A stretch of 64,000 nt of DNA from an uncultured Algibacter sp. Its GTDB lineage: Bacteria > Bacteroidota > Bacteroidia > Flavobacteriales > Flavobacteriaceae. The notes under the pieces were generated by a model. That model saw only the letters and a program-made list of their open reading frames with translations. It did no database searches and was not told where the DNA came from. Shown here piece after piece: positions 17,958 to 25,074 of the stretch (positions within the stretch are counted from its first letter, which is position 1; each line of letters starts with the position of its first letter). A program made the translations under genes and the position numbers. Location: assembly GCF_947490405.1 (NCBI RefSeq), contig NZ_CANLGU010000002.1, positions 62,001 through 126,000 on the forward strand. Direction: 5' to 3'.

Positions 17958-19145
17958 CTATTCTAAAATAGCAGCAATTCCAGGAAGTGTTTTACCTTCT
18001 AAACTTTCTAACATGGCACCACCACCTGTACTTACGTAGCTTACTTTATCTTCAAAACCAAATTGCTTAACTGCTGCAACAGAATCTCCACCGCCAACAA
18101 GAGAAAAGGCTCCGTTTTTAGTAGCTTCAGCAATAGAGTTTCCTAATTCTATAGTTCCGTTTGCAAAACTTTCCATTTCAAAAACGCCTAATGGCCCGTT
18201 CCAAAGGATGGTTTTAGATTGCATGACCACATCATGAAATTGCGCTCTAGATTTTGGTCCAGCATCTACACCTTCCCATCCGTCAGGAATTTCGTTAATG
18301 TCAAGTATTTGTGTGTTCGCATCATTACTAAAATCGTCTGCTGCAATCGTATCAACAGGAATATGTACTTGTACATTTTTAGCTTTAGCTTGTTCTAATA
18401 TTTCAAGCGCTAATGGCATTTTATCGTCTTCACATATGGAGTTTCCTATTTTTCCACCTTGAGCTTTTACAAATGTAAATGCCATACCACCACCAATAAT
18501 TAAGTGGTCTACTTTATCTAAAATATTTTCGATAATGGTAATTTTTGAAGATACTTTTGCGCCTCCAAGTATTGCTAAAACAGGTTTTTCTCCTGTTTCC
18601 ATAACTTTATTGATGCTTTCAATTTCTTGAGCTAATAAGTTACCGAAGCATTTTTTACCTTCAAAAAACTGCGCTACGATGGTTGTAGATGCATGCGCTC
18701 TGTGCGCTGTACCAAAGGCATCGTTTACGTAGATGTCTCCTAATTTTGATAGTTTTTCTGCAAAGTCTTTATCTCCAGCAGTTTCTTCTTTATAGAAACG
18801 TAAGTTTTCTAATAATAAAATTTGCCCAGGCTCTAAACTTGCAGCAGCAGCTTCAACATCATCACCAATGCAATCTGCAACGGTTTTAACCTCTACACCT
18901 AAAACGTCTTCAACTTTTTTTGCTATGTGTTTTAACGAAAACTCCTCTTGAAATCCTTTTGGGCGACCTAAATGCGACATTAAAATACAACTCCCTCCAT
19001 CTTCTAAAATTTTAATAATTGTTGGTTTTGCAGATACAATTCTTGTTGCATCTGTTACCTCAAAATTTTCGTTTAATGGCACATTAAAATCCACACGGAT
19101 TAGAGCTTTTTTATTTTCGAAATTAAAATCGTTTAGCGTCTTCAT
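17958..19145 (-). CDS. pgk: Phosphoglycerate kinase
   Basis: This 395-residue glycolytic enzyme transfers phosphate from 1,3-bisphosphoglycerate to ADP. Hallmarks are [10 protein letters not shown] (residues 17-26), the SHLGRPKG loop, [24 protein letters not shown] and the C-terminal [13 protein letters not shown] nucleotide-binding loop. Full length. Monocistronic, with a candidate promoter 37-45 bases upstream. Confidence 0.97.
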   Translation of the reverse strand: MKTLNDFNFENKKALIRVDFNVPLNENFEVTDATRIVSAKPTIIKILEDGGSCILMSHLGRPKGFQEEFSLKHIAKKVEDVLGVEVKTVADCIGDDVEAAAASLEPGQILLLENLRFYKEETAGDKDFAEKLSKLGDIYVNDAFGTAHRAHASTTIVAQFFEGKKCFGNLLAQEIESINKVMETGEKPVLAILGGAKVSSKITIIENILDKVDHLIIGGGMAFTFVKAQGGKIGNSICEDDKMPLALEILEQAKAKNVQVHIPVDTIAADDFSNDANTQILDINEIPDGWEGVDAGPKSRAQFHDVVMQSKTILWNGPLGVFEMESFANGTIELGNSIAEATKNGAFSLVGGGDSVAAVKQFGFEDKVSYVSTGGGAMLESLEGKTLPGIAAILE

Positions 19146-19182
19146 TATATATTTAATTTTATCGTTTTAACTGTTTGATTAA

Positions 19183-19190
19183 CAAATGTA
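19183..19190 (-). promoter_or_regulatory. Candidate -7 box (TACATTTG) for pgk
   Basis: The minus strand reads TACATTTG, matching TAnnTTTG, 37 bases before the pgk ATG; a TTTT tract lies at roughly the -33 spacing. This predicts a leader of about 30 bases. Visual match only. Confidence 0.42.
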
Positions 19191-19377
19191 ACTAATTAAA
19201 AGCCTATATAAAATGTGTTTTTTAACGAAAACGTTTGAAGTGTCAAAGAAATGTTTGATTTTTTAATTATACAGGTCTCAGATTTTATAAACTTACTCTC
19301 AAACTCATTGTTATACTGAAAAATAATGAAATATCGATTACATCTAAAACTTGACTTTGTAAAATTTTTCTGCTACC

Positions 19378-19438
19378 TTCGTTTAACGTCGGATATAAAA
19401 CATTAAAACGATTTTATATCCGCGAAACATTAAACGAA
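19378..19438. repeat. Nested inverted repeat in the pgk-holB intergenic region
   Basis: Outer arms TTCGTTTAA (19378-19386) and TTAAACGAA (19430-19438) enclose inner arms CGGATATAAAA (19390-19400) and TTTTATATCCG (19412-19422), with an 11-base loop. Twenty base pairs in two coaxial stems could fold on either strand. No U-run follows directly. It lies 53 bases before a copy of the dispersed repeat and may belong to the same element. The 510-base gap 19146-19655 holds no gene that I can support: only the pgk promoter, this structure, the repeat copy and a holB promoter candidate (TACTTTTG at 19643-19650). Confidence 0.75.
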
Positions 19439-19491
19439 CCTCTCAAAAAAAATCACTTTTAACGTTTAAATCCCTAAGATAGCAAGCAAGC

Positions 19492-19582
19492 GCGTTAGGG
19501 ATTGCAGAGGAAAGCCCACAGCCCGACTTTAGGAGGTGCGAGGACTTGTAACGTAAAGCCCGACCCTTTTCGGGTAACGCCC
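19492..19582. repeat. Dispersed intergenic repeat, copy 1
   Basis: This block begins GCGTTAGGGATTG and ends AAAGCCCGACCC...GGTAACGCCC. A second copy with the same start, centre (CCCGAC..AGGAGG..GCGA) and end occurs at 39884-39965. GCGTTA at the left end is inverted as TAACGC at the right end, and the block is clearly more GC-rich than its surroundings. It carries no ORF. It is either a small mobile or palindromic repeat or a structured RNA; I do not know a named family for it. Confidence 0.8.
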
Positions 19583-19655
19583 AAATAAACATCTATAAAA
19601 TTTTACTGCTTTTTTGGTGCGTAACATCTAATAAAATTCATTTACTTTTGCTTTT

Positions 19656-20810
19656 ATGCTTTTTGAAGACATTTTAGGTCAAGAACATATTAAAAAACAC
19701 CTTACGCAGAGTGTGGATAATGGCAGAATACCGCATGCGCAATTATTTGTTGGTAATGAGGGTTCTGGCACCTTGCCTATGGCGTTGGCTTATGCGCAAT
19801 ATATTTTATGCTCTAATTCTGGTGGAGAAAATAATACGGGAAACGAAGCTTGTAATTTGAAGTTTAAAAACGTTTCGCATCCTGATTTGCATTTTGCTTT
19901 TCCGGTAACTACAAGTAGTAAGGTAAAAAGTAAACCTGTGTCTAGTTTTTATCTTGAAGAGTGGCGCCAATTGTTGAATGAGCAGCCTTATGGGAATTTA
20001 TTTGATTGGTATAAATTACTTGGGGTTGATAATAAACAGGGGCAGATTGGGGTTGATGAGGCGCATGAAATCGTCAAATCACTTACGCTAAAATCTTACG
20101 AAGGTGGTTATAAAGTGATGCTGATTTGGATGGCTGAAAAAATGAATACTGCTTGTGCCAATAAACTTTTAAAACTGATTGAAGAGCCGCCTAATAAAAC
20201 GATTTTTTTATTGATTGCTGAAGATGAAGAGCAGATTATAAACACCATACGGTCGCGCTGCCAAATTTTACATTTTCCGCCATTGGCTGAAGACGTTATA
20301 AAAAATGCTTTAATAAAACAGTATAATATTGATGTTAGGGTTGCTGCCAAAATAGCGAGTCAATCTAACGGGAATTATAACAAGGCTTGCGATTTGGTGT
20401 ATCAAGATTCTGAAGATATTCAGTTTGAAACTTGGTTTGTTTTCTGGATTAGAAGTGCTTTTAAAGCGAAAGGCAATAAAGCGGCTATTCATGATTTAAT
20501 TTCTTGGAGTGAGGATATTGCTAAAACAGGTAGAGAGACCCAAAAGCAATTTTTGAATTTCTGTTTGGACTTTTTTCGTCAAGCTCTTTTGCTAAATTAT
20601 AATGCTACAGATCTGGTGTATTTAGAACCCAAAACCGAAAAGTTTAAGCTTGAAAATTTTGCGCCTTTTGTACACGGAAACAACATTATGGATATTAGTA
20701 ACGAACTACAGGATGCTATTTACCATATTGAACGTAACGGCAACTCTAAAATTATTTTAACCGATTTATCTATTAAGTTAACGCGGTTACTTCATAAAAA
20801 AGCGGAGTAG
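19656..20810 (+). CDS. holB: DNA polymerase III clamp-loader subunit delta'
   Basis: A 384-residue AAA-fold protein starting MLFEDILGQEHIKKHL, as in DnaX/HolB proteins. The P-loop position reads GNEGSGTLPMA, lacking GKT, so ATP binding is probably lost, as in known delta' subunits. Sensor and arginine-finger regions are visible in KLLKLIEEPPNKTIFLL and TIRSRCQILHFPPL (SRC motif). Zinc-site cysteines are sparse compared with E. coli. It is monocistronic on the plus strand, with a -7-like TACTTTTG only 5 bases before the ATG, hinting at a nearly leaderless mRNA, and a strong terminator follows. Confidence 0.92.
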   Translation: MLFEDILGQEHIKKHLTQSVDNGRIPHAQLFVGNEGSGTLPMALAYAQYILCSNSGGENNTGNEACNLKFKNVSHPDLHFAFPVTTSSKVKSKPVSSFYLEEWRQLLNEQPYGNLFDWYKLLGVDNKQGQIGVDEAHEIVKSLTLKSYEGGYKVMLIWMAEKMNTACANKLLKLIEEPPNKTIFLLIAEDEEQIINTIRSRCQILHFPPLAEDVIKNALIKQYNIDVRVAAKIASQSNGNYNKACDLVYQDSEDIQFETWFVFWIRSAFKAKGNKAAIHDLISWSEDIAKTGRETQKQFLNFCLDFFRQALLLNYNATDLVYLEPKTEKFKLENFAPFVHGNNIMDISNELQDAIYHIERNGNSKIILTDLSIKLTRLLHKKAE

Positions 20811-20820
20811 ATTAAATAAA

Positions 20821-20852
20821 AAATCCTATTAAAATTGCTTTTAATAGGATTT
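20821..20852. terminator. Bidirectional terminator between holB and ompH-like gene
   Basis: A perfect 14-bp stem AAATCCTATTAAAA / TTTTAATAGGATTT with a TTGC loop, flanked by A and T runs, separates the convergent genes holB and the Skp/OmpH-like gene. Confidence 0.85.
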
Positions 20853-20881
20853 AAAACACTGTAAATCAGATATTTAATATA

Positions 20882-21409
20882 TTATTCTTTCTTATAATCC
20901 GCATTAAGCGCATCTAAAATAGTTTTGGTTAAATCACTTTGTTCTTGACCATACATAACGGTTGCTGCTGCATCACTAGTTCCTAAGATGTAGTTATAAC
21001 CATTTGTTTTTCCGTAGTCTTTTACAAAATCTTTCACATTTGAAATTACAGAATCTATTTCGGTTTGAAATTCTTTTGTTAAGTTTTGTTGTTCAGATTG
21101 CATTTGTTGTTGCAATATTTGTTGCCTTTGTTGTAAACCAGCCATTAACTCTTCTGCTCGTTTTCTGTTACTTCTTGCAACACGTTGCGCCTCGGCTTGT
21201 CCTTTTTGAGCTTCCGCTTGAAATGCCAAACTTATACTATCTGCTCGTTTTCTAAAAGCTTCTTCTTTAGCTTGGAATTTAGCTTCAACATCTTTCTTTT
21301 TTTGATAATCGTTAATTACAGTTCCATTATCTATAAAACCAATTTTATTTGGTTTTTCACAAGAAGCAAAAATTAACATCGCTAGCACTACATAAATTAC
21401 ATTTCTCAT
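20882..21409 (-). CDS. OmpH/Skp-family periplasmic chaperone-like lipoprotein
   Basis: The 175-residue protein starts MRNVIYVVLAMLIFASCEK, a lipoprotein signal with the cysteine at residue 17. A longer frame reaches 21460 but adds an unlikely basic N-terminus before the signal, so ATG at 21409 is preferred. Residues 30-115 are a long charged/Gln-rich coiled coil (QAEAQRVARSNRKRAEELMA, then LQQRQQILQQQM), followed by a small domain, which is the Skp layout. Skp proteins hold unfolded outer-membrane proteins. A lipid anchor is unusual for Skp but frequent in Bacteroidota OmpH-like proteins. Confidence 0.82.
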   Translation of the reverse strand: MRNVIYVVLAMLIFASCEKPNKIGFIDNGTVINDYQKKKDVEAKFQAKEEAFRKRADSISLAFQAEAQKGQAEAQRVARSNRKRAEELMAGLQQRQQILQQQMQSEQQNLTKEFQTEIDSVISNVKDFVKDYGKTNGYNYILGTSDAAATVMYGQEQSDLTKTILDALNADYKKE

Positions 21410-21653
21410 CAGTCTATATGTTTTGATTGATTTACTTTTTAATCCGAACAAAAATAACAAAGTAAGTTAAAATTGAAAGCAGAATTGGTTTGAATTTAAC
21501 TTATAAGAAATATTTATTAAAAAAATGATTTGGAATAATAAATTTCTATTAAAATCAAATCCATATAAAGCGTTTTAAGACACTTAAAAAAAACTAACTA
21601 GTGTTTGTGCATTTGTTAGAATGAAGAGAGCCTCAGATAAACTGAAATAGTTT

Positions 21654-22505
21654 TTAACTGTTTTTTATGACGTAAATTAAAGATGAAGCCTCTTTCGTTG
21701 ATATAGCTTTTAAATTTGAAAGCAATCCAATACAAAAACCCTTAATAGGATTCATTTTTCCAGATTTATATTTTTCTGAAAGCATACTTACATAAAATGA
21801 ATCAAACCACATGGGTTTTACTTTTTGAACTTTAAAAGATTGTTTTGAAACTAATTTTGAAATGGATGCTTTATTAAAATGCCAAAGGTGCCTTGGAACG
21901 TCATACGCTGCCCAAAACTGTTTATAATGTTTTGCATCATAACTTTTATAATTTGGTACAGCAATAACTAAAGTGCCTTTTGGTTTTAAAAGTTTTTTAA
22001 ATACTGAAATATGATCTTCTATATTTGGTAAATGTTCTAAAACATGCCAAAGTGTAATTACATCAAAACTGTTGGGTTCAAACTTTAGTAGTTGGTCTGT
22101 TTTAAAAACGGCATTATTTGTTTTTTTATTGGCAATATTTCTAGCTTTCTCATTTGGTTCAATTCCTGTAACATGCCAATTATTTTGTTGAGCGATTTCT
22201 AAAAAATCTCCTGTCCCGCATCCAACATCTAAAAGGTTTTTTTCTTGTGAGGAATATGAATTAATTAGGTTTAATTTCTTTTTTAATGAAATGCTTCTAA
22301 CTATATGATATGCTTTTTCAAATAGATTTCTTTTAGAATCTGTATGAGAAATATAGTCTTCGCTTTGATAATAATCAGGTAATTTTTCTGAAGATGGTTG
22401 AGGTGTGGTTTCAAGAAAACCATATTCTGAATTCTGAATTATCTCGAATTGTTCTCCTGAAACAGAGTGGTCTTTGACGGTTAAAAAAGCAGCTTTGTTT
22501 TTCAT
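21654..22505 (-). CDS. Class I SAM-dependent methyltransferase
   Basis: A 283-residue methyltransferase. SAM-binding motif I reads LLDVGCGTGDFLEIA near residue 92, followed by GIEPNEKARNIA and the DVITLWHVLEHLPN motif typical of the Methyltransf_11/23 group. The region after the core includes VPNYKSYDAKHY. The N-terminal ~50 residues contain the FLETTPQPSSEKLPDYY pattern of Bacteroidota homologues, where the substrate is unknown. One of the two parS-like palindromes lies 57 bases before its start codon. Confidence 0.85.
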   Translation of the reverse strand: MKNKAAFLTVKDHSVSGEQFEIIQNSEYGFLETTPQPSSEKLPDYYQSEDYISHTDSKRNLFEKAYHIVRSISLKKKLNLINSYSSQEKNLLDVGCGTGDFLEIAQQNNWHVTGIEPNEKARNIANKKTNNAVFKTDQLLKFEPNSFDVITLWHVLEHLPNIEDHISVFKKLLKPKGTLVIAVPNYKSYDAKHYKQFWAAYDVPRHLWHFNKASISKLVSKQSFKVQKVKPMWFDSFYVSMLSEKYKSGKMNPIKGFCIGLLSNLKAISTKEASSLIYVIKNS

Positions 22506-22561
22506 TTAAAATAGATTCTGAATCAAGTTCAGAATGACAAAAAAGAGAAATTAATTTAAAG

Positions 22562-22577
22562 TGTTCCACGTGGAACG
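22562..22577. promoter_or_regulatory. parS-like palindrome downstream of mnmG
   Basis: TGTTCCACGTGGAACG contains the perfect 14-bp palindrome GTTCCACGTGGAAC, differing from the widely conserved ParB-binding consensus TGTTTCACGTGAAACA at the symmetric T/C and A/G positions and the final base. It lies in the gap between mnmG and the methyltransferase gene. Binding by ParB/Spo0J is inferred from sequence alone. Confidence 0.7.
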
Positions 22578-22651
22578 TTTATGAAAAATTCACATTACAA
22601 TCATTAATGCATACTTGTTTTAAATCATGAAATTCCTATTTTCAAAGGAAT

Positions 22652-24523
22652 TTATCGTCCCATGTAAACTAGCAACACAGAAATATCGTTAGGTGAAACG
22701 CCACTTATTCTTGATGCCTGGGATACTGTTGTTGGTTGAATTTTTTTAAGCTTTTCTCGGGCTTCAAAACTCATAGATTTGATTTGCGAATAGTCAAAAT
22801 TCTCTGGAATTTTTACATATTCCAATCGTGTTAGCTTATCAGCATTGTTTTTTTCCTTGGCGATATAACCGGCATATTTAACTTGAATTTCGGTTTGCTC
22901 TATCACCTCCCTATCCAAATTATTTTCTTGAATGTAAGTTTCAACGCTTTCAACTTTCCTAACATCTTCCATCTCAATATTTGGTCTAGAAAAAACTTTA
23001 AAAAGTTTTCCAGATTGTTTTACAGGAGATGATTTTTTGTCTTCTAAAATAGGATTAATCTCTTCTGGTTTTACACTTTGCTTTTCAAAAAAGTTTACAA
23101 ATTTTTCTGCAGCTTCATGTTTTTCTTCCATACGTTTTAAACGTTTTTCAGAGGCTAAACCTAACTCAAAACCTTTAGGTGTTAACCTTAAATCTGCATT
23201 ATCTTGACGCAATAATGTTCTATATTCTGCTCTAGATGTAAACATTCTATAAGGCTCTTCAGTCCCTTTTGTAATTAAATCATCAACCAAAACACCAATA
23301 TATGCTTCGTCCCTTTTTAAAGTAAAAGGATCTTTTTCTTGTACTTTTAAACTCGCATTAATACCTGCCATCAAACCTTGAGAAGCCGCTTCTTCATATC
23401 CTGTTGTTCCATTAATCTGTCCTGCAAAATATAATCCCTCAACTAGTTTAGTTTCTAAAGTATGTTTTAATTGTGTTGGTGGGAAATAATCATATTCAAT
23501 AGCATATCCTGGTCTGAAGAACTTCACATTTTCAAATCCAACTACAGAGCGTAATGCTTTAAATTGAACATCTTCAGGTAAAGACGTAGAAAATCCATTA
23601 ACGTAAACTTCGCATGTATTCCAACCTTCAGGTTCAATGAATAATTGATGTCTATCTTTGTCGGCAAAACGATTAATCTTATCTTCAATAGATGGACAAT
23701 ATCTTGGTCCTAAGCTTTTAATTCTACCGTTAAACATAGGCGACCTATCAAAGCCTTCACGAAGCAATTCATGCACTTCATTACTCGTGTAGGTCATGTA
23801 GCAAGAACGTTGTTTATCTAATGGCTTTGTAGTGTCTAAATACGAGAACTTTTCTGGATTATCATCACCTGGTTGTTCAATCATTTTAGAATAATCCAAA
23901 GATCTACCATCCACCCTTGGCGGCGTACCTGTTTTCATTCTACCAGAATCAAAACCTAAATCTACAAGCTGTTCTGTAATTCCAGTTGCTGCTCTTTCTC
24001 CTGCTCTTCCGCCTCCAAAATTCTTATCGCCTATATGAATTAAGCCATTTAAGAAAGTTCCGTTAGTGAGCACAACCGACTTTGCTTTTATCTGTATACC
24101 AAGTGAAGTTTTTACACCAACGACTTTTCCTTTTTCAATAATTAAACCTGAAACCATTTCTTGATAAAAATCAAGATTAGGTGTGCCTTCCAAAAGCATT
24201 CTCCAATCTTCAGCAAAACGCATTCTATCACTCTGCACTCTAGGACTCCACATGGCAGGCCCTTTAGATTTATTAAGCATTTTAAATTGAATAGCCGATG
24301 TATCAGAAACAATACCACTATATCCTCCAAGCGCATCAATCTCACGCACAATTTGTCCTTTTGCAATTCCTCCCATAGCAGGATTACAAGACATTTGTGC
24401 AATGTTTTGCAAATTCATGGTAACCAATAAGGTTTTGCTTCCCATATTAGCAGCAGCGGCAGCAGCTTCACTTCCTGCGTGACCTGCTCCAACAACTATA
24501 ACGTCATAAATCTCGTTAAACAT
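22652..24523 (-). CDS. mnmG: tRNA uridine-5-carboxymethylaminomethyl modification enzyme
   Basis: This 623-residue FAD enzyme works with MnmE to modify U34 of certain tRNAs. The FAD loop VVGAGHAGSEAA (residues 11-22), CNPAMGGIAKG, DKNFGGGRAGERAATG, the GTPPRVDGRSLD signature and the C-terminal helical domain (KYAGYIAKEKNN...ASRISGVSP) are all present at normal length. It is flanked on both sides by parS-like palindromes. gidA/mnmG is often close to the replication origin in bacteria, but no DnaA-box cluster is obvious here. A candidate -7 box lies at 24639-24646. Confidence 0.97.
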   Translation of the reverse strand: MFNEIYDVIVVGAGHAGSEAAAAAANMGSKTLLVTMNLQNIAQMSCNPAMGGIAKGQIVREIDALGGYSGIVSDTSAIQFKMLNKSKGPAMWSPRVQSDRMRFAEDWRMLLEGTPNLDFYQEMVSGLIIEKGKVVGVKTSLGIQIKAKSVVLTNGTFLNGLIHIGDKNFGGGRAGERAATGITEQLVDLGFDSGRMKTGTPPRVDGRSLDYSKMIEQPGDDNPEKFSYLDTTKPLDKQRSCYMTYTSNEVHELLREGFDRSPMFNGRIKSLGPRYCPSIEDKINRFADKDRHQLFIEPEGWNTCEVYVNGFSTSLPEDVQFKALRSVVGFENVKFFRPGYAIEYDYFPPTQLKHTLETKLVEGLYFAGQINGTTGYEEAASQGLMAGINASLKVQEKDPFTLKRDEAYIGVLVDDLITKGTEEPYRMFTSRAEYRTLLRQDNADLRLTPKGFELGLASEKRLKRMEEKHEAAEKFVNFFEKQSVKPEEINPILEDKKSSPVKQSGKLFKVFSRPNIEMEDVRKVESVETYIQENNLDREVIEQTEIQVKYAGYIAKEKNNADKLTRLEYVKIPENFDYSQIKSMSFEAREKLKKIQPTTVSQASRISGVSPNDISVLLVYMGR

Positions 24524-24603
24524 GATTTTTAATTCAATTTGATTTTTAGTTTCTAATTACACTTGGGTTTTGCTAAGTAGAATAATCTAAATAAATAAAA
24601 CAA

Positions 24604-24619
24604 TGTTCCACGTGGAACA
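24604..24619. promoter_or_regulatory. parS-like palindrome upstream of mnmG
   Basis: TGTTCCACGTGGAACA is a perfect 16-bp palindrome (18 bp with flanking A/T) and matches the general ParB centromere consensus at 14 of 16 positions, the two changes being symmetric. It falls in the predicted mnmG leader, about 13-28 bases past the predicted transcription start. Together with the copy at 22562-22577 it brackets mnmG. Confidence 0.75.
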
Positions 24620-24638
24620 TGTTTGTGTTTTAGGTTTG

Positions 24639-24646
24639 CAAATATA
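24639..24646 (-). promoter_or_regulatory. Candidate -7 box (TATATTTG) for mnmG
   Basis: The minus strand reads TATATTTG (TAnnTTTG) between ybeY and mnmG, predicting a start near 24632 and a leader of about 110 bases that contains the parS-like palindrome. No convincing -33 element at the usual distance. Confidence 0.42.
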
Positions 24647-24663
24647 CGTTGAAATCTTGAATT

Positions 24664-25074
24664 CTAATTAAGCAATGATAAGTAGTGATTTTCTTTATCA
24701 CGCATCTCTTTAGCATCAATATCAGTTTTATCTTTGTATCCACAATAATGAAGTACACCATGGATAATAACACGATGCAATTCTTCTTCAAATGAAACGC
24801 CAAAGTCTTTAGCATTATCAGCGACTCTCTCAACAGAAATAAAAATATCGCCCTGTATGATTTTTCCTATTGAATAGTCAAAGCTAATTATATCTGTTAG
24901 TGTATCATGCTTTAGGAATTCAACATTCAATTTATGCAAATATTCATCATCGCAAAACACATAATTTATCTCTTCCAATTTATGTGATTCGGTCGAAATA
25001 GTATCAATAATCCATTTTGAAATTTGTTCCTCAGAATCTAATTCAAAATCGGTTTCATAATTGAAATTAATCAT
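24664..25074 (-). CDS. ybeY: Endoribonuclease YbeY (16S rRNA maturation)
   Basis: A 136-residue UPF0054 protein. The zinc-site region reads HRVIIHGVLHYCGYKDKTD: the first two ligands of the HGxLHLxGYDH motif are present, but the position of the third histidine holds aspartate. To my knowledge this His-to-Asp change is common in Bacteroidota YbeY. The VSFVDDEYLHxLNxEFL-like and GDIFIS segments also fit the family. It overlaps the DUF4175 gene by 8 bases, so they are co-translated; mnmG follows after a gap of 140 bases with its own promoter candidate. Confidence 0.92.
   Translation of the reverse strand: MINFNYETDFELDSEEQISKWIIDTISTESHKLEEINYVFCDDEYLHKLNVEFLKHDTLTDIISFDYSIGKIIQGDIFISVERVADNAKDFGVSFEEELHRVIIHGVLHYCGYKDKTDIDAKEMRDKENHYLSLLN

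Noticed and set aside
19492-19582. Possible integron attC site because of the GCGTTAG core at one end
   Set aside because: In attC the AAC half comes first and the GTT half last; here the order is reversed (GCGTTA first, TAACGC last), and no integrase or cassette array is present.
21410-21460. Upstream start extending the OmpH-like protein
   Set aside because: The extra 17 residues would bury the lipoprotein signal; the ATG at 21409 starts directly at it.
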